Origin: Stenotrophomonas maltophilia
GTDB lineage: Bacteria > Pseudomonadota > Gammaproteobacteria > Xanthomonadales > Xanthomonadaceae
DNA: 64,000 bases
Direction: 5' to 3'
Assembly: GCF_003205835.1 (NCBI RefSeq)
Contig: NZ_CP029773.1
Location: 3,628,501 to 3,692,500 of the forward strand
Below the pieces are notes generated by a model that had not been told where the DNA came from, made no database searches, and saw nothing but the letters and a program-made list of their open reading frames with translations. Of the stretch, positions 17,063-25,256 are shown in pieces (position 1 is the first letter of the stretch; every line of letters starts with the position of its first letter). Both the position numbers and the translations under genes were made by a program.

Positions 17063-17494
17063 TCACCCCGCCACGATGTACTGCTGCAGCTGATCCAGCT
17101 CGCGCCGCTGCGCATCGATCACCGACTTCACCAGGTCACCGATGGAAATCACCCCCAGCACCTGCGCGCCCTCAACCACCGGCAGGTGGCGGATGCGGTA
17201 GTCGGTCACCAGCTGCAGGCAATGCTCCACCTGCTCGCCCGGCGAGACCGTCACCACCTGCGCCGTCATGATCTCCGCCACTGCCGTATCCCGCGACGAA
17301 CGATCACGCAGCACGATCTTGCGCGCGTAATCGCGCTCGGACAGGATCCCGACCAACCGCGGCCCGTCCATCACCAGCACCGCGCCAATGCCCTTTTCCG
17401 CCATCAACCGGATCGCATCGATCACCGCCGCATCCGGCGCGACCGCGTGAACTTCAGGAGACTTGCCGTCCAACAGTTGCCGTACCGTGGTCAT
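17063..17494 (-). CDS. CBS-domain-pair protein
   Basis: A 143-residue protein made of two CBS motifs in tandem. The first runs about residues 10-65 (HAVAPDAAVIDAIRLMAEKG, VGILSERDYARKIV) and the second about 72-130 (VVTVSPGEQVEHCLQLVTDY, RIRHLPVVEGAQVLGVIS). Such pairs bind adenine nucleotides and act as energy or ligand sensors; a partner cannot be named. It has a Shine-Dalgarno GGAAGG, and its first 41 nt overlap the end of the glycosyltransferase gene, suggesting coupled expression. Last gene of the operon. Confidence 0.9.
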   Translation of the reverse strand: MTTVRQLLDGKSPEVHAVAPDAAVIDAIRLMAEKGIGAVLVMDGPRLVGILSERDYARKIVLRDRSSRDTAVAEIMTAQVVTVSPGEQVEHCLQLVTDYRIRHLPVVEGAQVLGVISIGDLVKSVIDAQRRELDQLQQYIVAG

Positions 17495-18473
17495 CTGCCT
17501 TCCCTCCGAGGGTGGGTTGCAGGGCCGAGTCTGCCACGGCGGATGCTAGCCACGCGTCAACCAGGTACAACGGCCGCTGCTTGGACTCTTCGTACAGCCG
17601 CCCCAGGTACTCGCCGATCAGGCCCAGCGCGATCAGCTGCACCCCGCCCAGGAACAGGATCACCGCCATCATCGTCGGCCAACCCGCCACCCGGTCACCG
17701 TACAGGGCCGCCTTGGCGATCACCCACACGCCGAATACGAAAGCCACCGCCGCCGTTGCCAGGCCCATGTAGGTCGCCGCCCGCAGGGGAACGGTCGAGA
17801 ACCCGGTAATGCCCTCCAGCGCGAAGTTCCACAGTCGCCACAGGCTGAACTTGCTGGTGCCGGCCACGCGTGCATGGCGGTGATAGGGCACCGCAATCCG
17901 CTTGAAACCGACCCAGCTGAAGAGGCCCTTCATGAAGCGGTGGCGCTCGCGCATCTCGCGCAGCGCACTCAGTGCGCGTGCCGACAGCAGGCGGAAATCG
18001 CCGGTATCGGCAGGGATCGGCGTGCGCGACAGGCGACCGATCACCCGGTAGAACATCGCGGCCGTGGCCCGCTTGATCCAATTCTCGCCATCACGCACCA
18101 AGCGCGTGCCATAGACGTTGTCGTAGCCTTCGCGCCATCGCTCGACGAACTGCGGCACGAGTTCCGGTGGATCCTGCCCGTCAGCATCGAGGATCATCGC
18201 CGCTCCGTCGCGCACCAGGTCCAGGCCCGCAGTCAGCGCGGCTTCCTTGCCGAAGTTGCGCGACAGCTTCAACGCCGACACGCGCGTGTCGGCCTGAGCC
18301 AATCCTGCGATCACGTCCCAGGTGCCGTCGTGGCTGCCGTCGTCCACATAGAGGATGTGGCCCTCGATATCGGGCATGCCGTCCAGCACCGCGCACAGGC
18401 GTGGATGCAGGCAGGGCAGCGCCTGGGCTTCGTTGTAGGCGGCAATGACTAAAGTGAGTCGTTCGCGGGTCAT
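17454..18473 (-). CDS. Glycosyltransferase family 2, polyprenyl-phosphate type (GtrB/DPM1-like)
   Basis: A 339-residue enzyme with a GT-A domain (LTLVIAAYNEAQALPCLHPR, DDGSHDGTWDVI, ILDADGQDPPELVPQFVERW, the family DxD/DxQDPP signature). Two C-terminal transmembrane helices lie about residues 235-260 and 270-295. This architecture usually moves glucose or another sugar onto undecaprenyl phosphate for periplasmic glycosylation. The ATG at 18473 was chosen because it starts directly before the first strand. The downstream CBS gene overlaps its end. No flippase or acceptor transferase lies next to it. Confidence 0.9.
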   Translation of the reverse strand: MTRERLTLVIAAYNEAQALPCLHPRLCAVLDGMPDIEGHILYVDDGSHDGTWDVIAGLAQADTRVSALKLSRNFGKEAALTAGLDLVRDGAAMILDADGQDPPELVPQFVERWREGYDNVYGTRLVRDGENWIKRATAAMFYRVIGRLSRTPIPADTGDFRLLSARALSALREMRERHRFMKGLFSWVGFKRIAVPYHRHARVAGTSKFSLWRLWNFALEGITGFSTVPLRAATYMGLATAAVAFVFGVWVIAKAALYGDRVAGWPTMMAVILFLGGVQLIALGLIGEYLGRLYEESKQRPLYLVDAWLASAVADSALQPTLGGKADDHGTATVGRQVS

Positions 18474-18515
18474 GCACGGATTGTACGTTGCCTGCCGACC
18501 CGACAACCCGCGCGC

Positions 18516-19271
18516 TCAATCCTCCGACAGGTACGCCGCACCGCCCAGCTGCCGTGCCTGGCGCTGGATCCATGCCGCACGGCGCTGCACATACGGCCCC
18601 GGTGCCGCCGCGTTGTAGCGCCGCGGTGCCGGCAGCACCGCCGCCAACCGCGCGCTCTCGGCCGGGCTCAGCCTGGCCGCGTCCTTGCCCCAGAATTTCT
18701 GCGCCGCCGCCTGCGCGCCATAGACGCCGTCGCCGAACTCGGCGATGTTGGCGTACATCTCCAGGATGCGTTCCTTCGGCCACAACGCTTCGATCAGCAC
18801 CGTGTACCAGACCTCCAGGCCCTTGCGGATCCAGCTGCGGCCCTGCCAGAGGAACAGGTTCTTGGCCACCTGCTGGCTGATCGTGCTGGCGCCACGCAGG
18901 CGCCCCCCCTTGGCGTTGTGGTCGCGGGCCTTCTCGATCGCCTGCAGATCGAAGCCGTTGTGGTCGGGGAAGCGCTGGTCCTCGGCGGCCACCAGCGAAA
19001 TCGGCAGGCTCGGTGCCATCTGGTCCAGGTCGCGCCACTGGTAATGCAGACGATACGACCAGTCAGCCTCGCCCAGCGCCTCGCCATAGCGCCACAGCAT
19101 GACCGTGGACAGCGGCGGGTCGATGAACCGCAGTACCAGCACCTGCAGGCAACTGAAGGCGGCCAGCAGCACCGGCAGCCACAGCAGCCGTTTCCAGCGC
19201 CAGCGCCAGCGCCTGCGGCGCGGGACATCCCCCCCGGCCTCTACCTTGTGCTGCTCTCCCCCTGCCCCCAT
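18516..19271 (-). CDS. mtgA: Monofunctional biosynthetic peptidoglycan transglycosylase
   Basis: A 251-residue GT51 enzyme polymerising lipid II. After a basic N-terminus and one TM helix ([19 protein letters not shown]) come the family motifs: [17 protein letters not shown] with the catalytic Glu, [37 protein letters not shown] and [15 protein letters not shown]. The ATG at 19271 is preferred. A TTG start 16 codons earlier would overlap a GATAAT -10 element on this strand (19308-19313). It heads an operon with the glycosyltransferase 42 nt downstream. Confidence 0.93.
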   Translation of the reverse strand: MGAGGEQHKVEAGGDVPRRRRWRWRWKRLLWLPVLLAAFSCLQVLVLRFIDPPLSTVMLWRYGEALGEADWSYRLHYQWRDLDQMAPSLPISLVAAEDQRFPDHNGFDLQAIEKARDHNAKGGRLRGASTISQQVAKNLFLWQGRSWIRKGLEVWYTVLIEALWPKERILEMYANIAEFGDGVYGAQAAAQKFWGKDAARLSPAESARLAAVLPAPRRYNAAAPGPYVQRRAAWIQRQARQLGGAAYLSED

Positions 19272-19348
19272 TACTGGTGCATCCTTCTTCTGTCTGGTTG
19301 TCGGCGCATTATCCGGCAACCGTCCCCGTTTACGCGCGATGTGAGCCG

Positions 19349-20242
19349 ATGACCGCCAACCCCGATTCCCTGATCCGCTTCCTGCTCCCCGACGCCGGCG
19401 TCCGAGGCGTCCATGTGCGCCTGCAGGCCACCTGGCAGGAAATCCTGTCCCACGCCGAATACCCGGATATCGCCGCCGAACTGCTCGGCGAGGCCTGCGT
19501 GGCCTCGGCGCTGTTCACCGGCCACACCAAGATCGATGGCCGCTTGTCGATCCAGCTGCGCAGCAGCACCGCCCTGCGCACCCTGTTCGCCGAGTGCACC
19601 GCTGCCGGCACCCTCCGCGGCATCGCCCAGCTCAGCGAGGGCGCCGATGCGCCGCGCGACCTGTCCAGCCTGGGTGATGACGCCCTGCTCGCGATCACCA
19701 TCGAGAACCCGGGCCTGGACCCGCGCGAGCCGCAGCGCTACCAGAGCCTGGTCGGTCTGACCGCGCCGGAGCTCGACGAAGCCTTCGAGGATTATTTCCG
19801 CCAGTCCGAACAGCTGCCGACCCGCCTGCTGCTGGCCGCCGACCGCAACGGCGCCGCCGGCCTGCTGCTGCAGAAGCTGCCGGGCGACGAAGGTGACGAG
19901 GACGGCTGGGCGCGCGCCAGCGCCCTGTTCGAGACCCTGGGCAAGGCCGAGCTGCTGGCGACCCCGGCCGAGCAGCTGCTGCACCGCCTGTTCCACGAAG
20001 AGAAGCCGGAGCTGATGGGCGACAAGCCACTGTCCTTCGCCTGCTCCTGCTCCCGCGAGCGGGTCGCGTCGATGCTGCAGTCGCTGGGCGAGGACGAGGC
20101 CCGCGCCGCGGCCGCAGATACCGGCGCCGTCGAGGTCCGTTGCGAATTCTGCGGGCGGGAGTATCACTTTGCTTTGACGGAGTTCGGCATACTGTTCCAC
20201 GGTGCCGAGGGGACTGTACCGGCACCTGAACGGCTTCAGTAA
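19349..20242 (+). CDS. hslO: Hsp33 redox-regulated chaperone
   Basis: A 297-residue holdase activated by oxidation. The N-terminal fold includes [20 protein letters not shown], and the C-terminal zinc/redox switch has the CxC and CxxC cysteines ([10 protein letters not shown] and [12 protein letters not shown]). The ATG at 19349 follows a GTGAGC-like site and matches the family start; the frame extends 24 codons upstream into the divergent mtgA promoter. Divergent from mtgA. Confidence 0.95.
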   Translation: MTANPDSLIRFLLPDAGVRGVHVRLQATWQEILSHAEYPDIAAELLGEACVASALFTGHTKIDGRLSIQLRSSTALRTLFAECTAAGTLRGIAQLSEGADAPRDLSSLGDDALLAITIENPGLDPREPQRYQSLVGLTAPELDEAFEDYFRQSEQLPTRLLLAADRNGAAGLLLQKLPGDEGDEDGWARASALFETLGKAELLATPAEQLLHRLFHEEKPELMGDKPLSFACSCSRERVASMLQSLGEDEARAAAADTGAVEVRCEFCGREYHFALTEFGILFHGAEGTVPAPERLQ

Positions 20243-20274
20243 ACAGCTTGTCTTGCATCTGGGGGGATCAAGGC

Positions 20275-20303
20275 TTGTTAAGAATTCATAAACACCCTAG
20301 GAT
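20275..20303 (+). promoter_or_regulatory. Promoter of the 20359 gene
   Basis: TTGTTA (20275-20280), a 17-nt AT-rich spacer, and TAGGAT (20298-20303). It lies 55-84 nt before the start codon, immediately followed by the hairpin at 20305. Confidence 0.6.
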
Positions 20304-20304
20304 C

Positions 20305-20328
20305 AAGTTCCCGTCTCCACGGGAACTT
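20305..20328 (+). promoter_or_regulatory. 5'-leader hairpin
   Basis: AAGTTCCCG and CGGGAACTT form a perfect 9-bp stem with loop TCTCCA. It begins within a few bases of the predicted transcription start and ends 30 nt before the ATG. It could stabilise the mRNA 5' end or be a repressor site; nothing here decides which. Confidence 0.6.
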
Positions 20329-20358
20329 CCGTTGTCCGTCCCTGTCTGAACTGGTCCG

Positions 20359-21207
20359 ATGCGTACCTTCCTGCGTCTACCGCTGGCTTTGATGATCGCC
20401 CTTGGCGCGATCACGGGCGTGCATGCGCAGAGCAAGGACACCCGCACCGTGCTTCCGGTGTGGAACAAGGGCAGCGGCAAGGTCGAGGCCCTGCTGTACC
20501 TGGAGCCGACCGGCGAACAGGCAGCCGGCGCCCGCTGGCACTTCGGCCGCAATTCGCTGGATGCGGCCTTCGGCCTGTCCTCGGGCGACTCGCTGGGCCT
20601 GCTCTGCAACAGCAGCAGCGGGACCAGCATCAGCGGCCTGGCCAGCCATTGCATGCTGGCCAGCCTCGGCGACGAGGATGACCTCAACAGCCGTCGTTTC
20701 ACCGGCACCGCCGCGCTGAACCGCGGCAACAGCCGTCTGGGCATCACCGCCGGTACCGGCCGCGAAACCCTGCCGGCGTGGCTGGCAGGCCCCAACAAGA
20801 CCCCTTCGCTGCGCGCCGAGCAGAACGATCTGACCGTGTTCGCGCAGAAGAACATCGGCCGCGAAGGCTTCGTTTCCATCGCCGGCACCTACGCCAAGGC
20901 CCGTCTGGTGCCACTGGCCGATGCCTCGCCAGCCCTGGTCGATCGCTGGGACAGCAAGAGCCTGAGCATCGGCGCCGGCTACGGCAACTTCACCGGCAGC
21001 ATCATCGGCCGCGTCGTCGACGTACCGGGCAAGCCCGGCAAGTGGGAAGGCCTCGGTATTGGCCTGACCTGGCGCACCCCGTGGTCCGGCCAGCTCACCG
21101 TAGGCGCCGAGAACGTGATCAGCCGCGGCAAGAATCCGTTCTCCCCGCGCAATGAAAGCAACGACGACGGCACCGTGCCGTACGTGCGTTACGAACAGGA
21201 CCTGTAA
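20359..21207 (+). CDS. Secreted protein with a TonB-receptor-like C-terminal strand pair
   Basis: A 282-residue protein with a signal peptide (LALMIALGAITGVHAQ). The body has alternating hydrophobic strands and many Gly/Ser/Asn, as in small outer-membrane barrels. The C-terminus is notable: LTWRTPWSGQLTVGAENV and final PYVRYEQDL align with LTWNAPWKGKVTLGVRNV and PYMRYEQNF, the end of the TonB-dependent receptor encoded 283 bp downstream. The C-terminal aromatic/hydrophobic beta-signal suggests BAM-dependent insertion. No characterised family was recognised. It is a separate transcription unit from the receptor, with its own promoter and leader hairpin. Confidence 0.75.
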   Translation: MRTFLRLPLALMIALGAITGVHAQSKDTRTVLPVWNKGSGKVEALLYLEPTGEQAAGARWHFGRNSLDAAFGLSSGDSLGLLCNSSSGTSISGLASHCMLASLGDEDDLNSRRFTGTAALNRGNSRLGITAGTGRETLPAWLAGPNKTPSLRAEQNDLTVFAQKNIGREGFVSIAGTYAKARLVPLADASPALVDRWDSKSLSIGAGYGNFTGSIIGRVVDVPGKPGKWEGLGIGLTWRTPWSGQLTVGAENVISRGKNPFSPRNESNDDGTVPYVRYEQDL

Positions 21208-21367
21208 CTCCAGTTGCGGCGCAGCATGCGGCCCCGCATGGCCGCCAAGCCCAACAGCTGCAAGTCCTTGGGTCAACGCGCTGAACGCCCGTCACACTAG
21301 GCATTGCGGCTGCGGCACGGCGCGAGTCCGAGGCCTGCCTTCATCTATTTCATACAAGTCATTAACA

Positions 21368-21449
21368 GCCCTTTAATTATTGGAAAAGGGCAGTTAGTAT
21401 CGGCTCAGCTTCACGTGTTTTGGTGGCGCCTTTCGCCTCCCGCGTGAAG
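21368..21449 (+). promoter_or_regulatory. Receptor promoter region: operator-like palindrome and leader stem-loop
   Basis: GCCCTTT (21368-21374) and AAAGGGC (21385-21391) form a dyad overlapping the expected -35, just before a -10-like TAGTAT (21395-21400). The leader can fold into a stem-loop, CTTCACG (21409-21415) with CGTGAAG (21443-21449), enclosing GGCG/CGCC. The arrangement suggests regulated transcription; no known regulator site was recognised. Confidence 0.45.
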
Positions 21450-21489
21450 CACTCAGCAGCACCACCAAGAATCCTTGGAGAGAGAGCCA

Positions 21490-24141
21490 ATGAACAGCAA
21501 GACCTGCAAGCTGCGCGATGCAGTTGTCCTCGCGTTGATCGCAAGTGCCGGTACGGCGGCTACCGCCAGTGCCCAGGAAGGGAAGTCGGGGCAGGCGGGT
21601 ACGACCCAGCTCGACCGTATCGAAGTAACCGGTTCGCGCATCAAGCGCACGGATGTTGAAGGCCCCAGCCCGGTCAGCGTGATTTCCCGCCAGGACATCG
21701 AAACTTCCGGCGAAATCTCGGTCGCGGACTTCCTCCGCAACAACATCTACAACTCGTTCGGTTCCACCCGTGAGTCGTCGGGCTCGGCAACCGGTTCCGC
21801 AGCCACCATCAGCCTGCGCGGCCTCGGCTCTGAGTACACGCTGGTCCTGCTGGACGGCCGTCGCATGACGTCTTCGCCGACCCTCGGTGGCGGTGCGCAG
21901 AACATCAACCTGATTCCGACGGCCGCCGTCGAGCGCATTGAAATCCTGCGCGAAGGCGCAGGTGCAGTGTACGGTTCGGATGCCATCGGCGGCGTGGTCA
22001 ACGTGATCCTGCGTAAGGATTATGAAGGCCTGGGCTTCAGCGTCGGCTATGAAAATCCTGAAATCGGCCCGGCCGGTCGCACCGGCAGCCTGTCCGGTGG
22101 CATCAGCTCCGACCGTGGCAACCTGACGTTCGTGATCGACCATCAGGAACGCGAGTTGATGTACAACCGTGACATCAAGAAATACGTCACTGATGCAGGG
22201 CTGACCTGGGGCCTCAGCCCGTACAACTCGAGCGCGACCTTCTCCGGCGCCCGCACCGGCAGCGCCAGCGTCGCCAACTGCGACACCTTCGAGAACAGCG
22301 TCCGCATCAGCCCGACCCGCTGCGGCTTCGACCACGGCGCGACCTCGGCCAACGAAGCCTCGATGTCGCGTGACTCGCTGCTGCTGAACGGCAACTACCA
22401 GCTGACCGACAACACCTCGTTCTTCTTCCGTGCAATTGCGTCGGATACCAAGAGCGTTGGCGTTTATGCGTCGGCCCCGGTCGACAACGCCGGCGGCGGC
22501 CGTCCGCTGACCATCGCAGCCAACAATCCATTCAATCCGTTTGGCGAGGACGGCGTCCTGTCCTACCGGTTCACCCCGCTGGGTACCCGTGATGCCGTCC
22601 GTCGCGATACCTATCGCGATTTCAACTTCGGCCTGCGCGGTACGCTGGACCTGTTCGGCGGCGCCGACTGGGAAGTCGGTGTTGGCCATGGCCGTGTCCG
22701 CCAGAGCTCGGTGAACTACAACTACGGCATCGGCAGCATCCTGCAGGACATGGTTGATTCGGGCGAGTACAACCCGTTCGATCCCACCCATCCGAGCGTG
22801 GCCGCTGCGGCTCCGAAGATCGCACACACCGTGTACGTGGAATCGGAACAGCGCACGGTCTCGGCCGACGGCAACATCTCCTTCGACCTGTTCCAGATGC
22901 CGGCCGGCGCCGTCAGCTTCGTGACCGGCTTCGAGTACCGCGATGACCGCCTGTCCATGGCCTACGACGCACAGAGCGCCGCAGGCAACGTGTTCGGCTC
23001 GGCAGGTGCAGGTACGGGTGGTGAGCGCTCCTACTACGCAGGCTACTTCGAAACCCTGATCCCGCTGTTCAGCAGCCTGACCGCCACTGTGGCGGGCCGC
23101 TATGACAGCTACAACGATCTGGGCAGCAAGTTCTCGCCGCGCGTATCGCTGGAGTTCCGTCCGATCGACTCGCTGCTGGTTCGTGGCTCTTGGGGTAAGG
23201 GCTTCCGTGCTCCGACCCTGGATGACATGTACGGCTCCAACTCCACGACCAACCTGAACAGCCCGGTCCTGAGTGCCATCGGCCACAACGGCGGCGACGA
23301 ACTGGCATGCAAGGCCTTGTCCGCCGTCCGCGCTTCGACCGGCAATACCGGTTACCAGCCGTACCCGGTTGATCCCTGCAGCACCAGCAGCCAGTACCAG
23401 TGGCTGGTTTCCTCGAACCGCAATCTGAAGCCGGAGGAATCGAAGAACTGGAATGTCGGCTTCGTGTTCAGCCCGACCGAAGCACTGTCGATGGCAGTCG
23501 ACTACTACGATGTGCAGATCGACAACGTGATCACTTCGGTGCCGCGTCCGCTGGCATGGCGCTACGGCGACGCAGGCCAGCCCGGCTATGGCGTTGATCG
23601 TGGTCCGGACATCACTGCACCGAATGGCGCAGTACTGCCGGGCATCCCGTTCCAGATCAAGCTGCCGATCGACAACGGTGCTTCGAAGAAGGTCCGTGGT
23701 ATCGACGCCGAGTTGAACTTCCGCCAGAGCCTGGGCACCTACGGGGACCTGATGGCAAGGCTGAACTGGGCCCACCAGATCGAATTCACCGAAACCTCGA
23801 TCATCAATGACAAGGTTGAACTGCTGGGCACCGGCGGCTATCCGAAGGATCGCGCGCAGTTCACCCTGGGCTGGAGCTACGGCGACGTCAGCATTGCGGC
23901 GATCACCAACTACATCGGCAAGAGCGGTTCGGAAGACACGCGCCTGCCGAGCTGGATCACCAATGATCTGCAGTTGACCTGGAATGCGCCGTGGAAGGGC
24001 AAGGTGACTCTGGGCGTCCGCAATGTCGGCAACAAGCTGCCGCCGTTCAACGATGCACTGAACTCCTTCCCGTATTACGACAACAGCCTGTACAACATCT
24101 GGGGCCGTACCCCGTACATGCGTTACGAACAGAACTTCTGA
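21490..24141 (+). CDS. TonB-dependent receptor
   Basis: An 883-residue outer-membrane receptor. The signal peptide ends near ATASAQEG. The plug domain begins DRIEVTGSRIKRTDVEGPSP and contains TISLRGLGSEYTLVLLDGRR and ERIEILREGAGAVYGSDAIG, followed by a long beta-barrel ending PYMRYEQNF. The ATG at 21490 has a strong GGAGAGAG Shine-Dalgarno 8 nt upstream; another in-frame Met lies 5 codons earlier. It is the large receptor type common in Xanthomonadaceae, with no visible siderophore genes. It is followed by a terminator, then the methyltransferase/GT41 cluster in the same direction. Substrate unknown. Confidence 0.93.
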   Translation: MNSKTCKLRDAVVLALIASAGTAATASAQEGKSGQAGTTQLDRIEVTGSRIKRTDVEGPSPVSVISRQDIETSGEISVADFLRNNIYNSFGSTRESSGSATGSAATISLRGLGSEYTLVLLDGRRMTSSPTLGGGAQNINLIPTAAVERIEILREGAGAVYGSDAIGGVVNVILRKDYEGLGFSVGYENPEIGPAGRTGSLSGGISSDRGNLTFVIDHQERELMYNRDIKKYVTDAGLTWGLSPYNSSATFSGARTGSASVANCDTFENSVRISPTRCGFDHGATSANEASMSRDSLLLNGNYQLTDNTSFFFRAIASDTKSVGVYASAPVDNAGGGRPLTIAANNPFNPFGEDGVLSYRFTPLGTRDAVRRDTYRDFNFGLRGTLDLFGGADWEVGVGHGRVRQSSVNYNYGIGSILQDMVDSGEYNPFDPTHPSVAAAAPKIAHTVYVESEQRTVSADGNISFDLFQMPAGAVSFVTGFEYRDDRLSMAYDAQSAAGNVFGSAGAGTGGERSYYAGYFETLIPLFSSLTATVAGRYDSYNDLGSKFSPRVSLEFRPIDSLLVRGSWGKGFRAPTLDDMYGSNSTTNLNSPVLSAIGHNGGDELACKALSAVRASTGNTGYQPYPVDPCSTSSQYQWLVSSNRNLKPEESKNWNVGFVFSPTEALSMAVDYYDVQIDNVITSVPRPLAWRYGDAGQPGYGVDRGPDITAPNGAVLPGIPFQIKLPIDNGASKKVRGIDAELNFRQSLGTYGDLMARLNWAHQIEFTETSIINDKVELLGTGGYPKDRAQFTLGWSYGDVSIAAITNYIGKSGSEDTRLPSWITNDLQLTWNAPWKGKVTLGVRNVGNKLPPFNDALNSFPYYDNSLYNIWGRTPYMRYEQNF

Positions 24142-24162
24142 TCCACGCCTGTCAGCAGTAAC

Positions 24163-24194
24163 GCAGCGACCCGCTTGTGCGGGTCGCTGCTTTT
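24163..24194 (+). terminator. Rho-independent terminator of the TonB receptor gene
   Basis: GCAGCGACCCGC and GCGGGTCGCTGC form a perfect 12-bp stem with a TTGT loop, followed by TTTT. A classic intrinsic terminator 21 nt after the stop. Confidence 0.9.
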
Positions 24195-24281
24195 GGGCAG
24201 TCTTGCAACTGCGTCAACTCCCCATGAGGGGCATAACCTGTGCACCGGGCCCCGCCGACAATGCATGACGGAAGCGCCACA

Positions 24282-25256
24282 ATGAGCGCAGATCCCCACT
24301 CCCTCTCGCAGGCAGCGCACTGGACCCAGCTCTGGCGCACCGGCGTGCTTCATTCGTGCAGTCACGGCATCGAAGGAAACTACGATGGCGAGCTGCGTCT
24401 CTTCTGGGAGCGCAACGCCGCGGTTCTACCACAAGGCGCACGGGTGCTTGACGTGGGCACCGGCAACGGCGCCATCGCCCTCTTGATCCATCGGTTCCGC
24501 CCCGATCTTCAAGTGGTGGGCACCGACCTGGCCGATGTCGACCCTCGCTCGAATGTCGCCAATGGCACGGAGATTTTCTCCGAAATCACCTTCCTGCCTC
24601 GTACGCCGATGCACGCCATTCCACTGGCAGACGGTAGCGTGGACCTTCTGGCATCTCAGTATGCATTCGAATATGCAGCGCAGGACCCAGCACTTCAGGA
24701 GTTTTCCCGGCTGATCGGGCCGGGAGGGCGAATCGCGTGGATCCTGCACAGCACGAACAGCGAAATCGCGCGCATCTCAGCGCGCCAAGCCCAGGCCATC
24801 ACCGATGTACTTCGGAACGATGGCATCTTCGATCGGGCTGAACAGGTGATCAAGGAACTGTACTTGGCCAGGGCCCGCGGCCCCTCCTCCCTTTCGGGGA
24901 ACGAAGCTGCGGAGCGATCCCGCCTAGCCTTCAACGAGGCAGCAGGCGCACTTGTCGAGCGTACCCTGGCGGAGCGGGATCTGCCGGTCCTGGGCAGGAG
25001 CGTGGGCATTCTGCAAGACGCGTTGGGCCCCGCCGCGCAGGATCCATCGACCGCGCTGCGGCGCCTTCAGAGTGGTCGTGCCGTGCTTGCAGAGGAAGCC
25101 GCCCGCCTGCAGGAGCTCATGCGGGCGACCCGAAGCGAGGACGAGATGAAGTGTCTGGCGGAAGCATTGCATGCCCATGGCATGCATTCAGGATTTGAAC
25201 CTCTGATGTATCGCGGGGTGAACATGGGCTGGGCCCTGGAGGCAGTGCGTGAATGA
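24282..25256 (+). CDS. Class I SAM-dependent methyltransferase
   Basis: A 324-residue protein. Motif I is ARVLDVGTGNGAIALLI (about residues 53-69), the second strand acid is in VVGTDLADVDP, and motif II/post-II is SVDLLASQYAFEYAAQD with GPGGRIAWILHST. The roughly 150-residue C-terminal part is helical and unlike common small-molecule methyltransferases. The start at 24282 follows a GGAAG Shine-Dalgarno. Its last 8 nt overlap the next gene's GTG, so the two are coupled. Substrate unknown; context suggests it acts with the TPR/GT41 protein. The genes from here to 31048 look less GC-rich than their neighbours. Confidence 0.85.
   Translation: MSADPHSLSQAAHWTQLWRTGVLHSCSHGIEGNYDGELRLFWERNAAVLPQGARVLDVGTGNGAIALLIHRFRPDLQVVGTDLADVDPRSNVANGTEIFSEITFLPRTPMHAIPLADGSVDLLASQYAFEYAAQDPALQEFSRLIGPGGRIAWILHSTNSEIARISARQAQAITDVLRNDGIFDRAEQVIKELYLARARGPSSLSGNEAAERSRLAFNEAAGALVERTLAERDLPVLGRSVGILQDALGPAAQDPSTALRRLQSGRAVLAEEAARLQELMRATRSEDEMKCLAEALHAHGMHSGFEPLMYRGVNMGWALEAVRE

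Noticed and set aside
16679-17809. A plus-strand open frame of 376 codons across the repeat region and the CBS gene
   Set aside because: It begins inside a structured inverted repeat and then runs antisense to the CBS and glycosyltransferase genes.
19271-19319. A TTG start for mtgA at 19319
   Set aside because: The first codons overlap a GATAAT -10 element on the same strand, so the transcript would start downstream of it; the ATG at 19271 is used instead.
21394-23775. A minus-strand open frame of 793 codons opposite the TonB receptor
   Set aside because: Antisense to a complete receptor gene with no recognisable domain and shadow-type composition.
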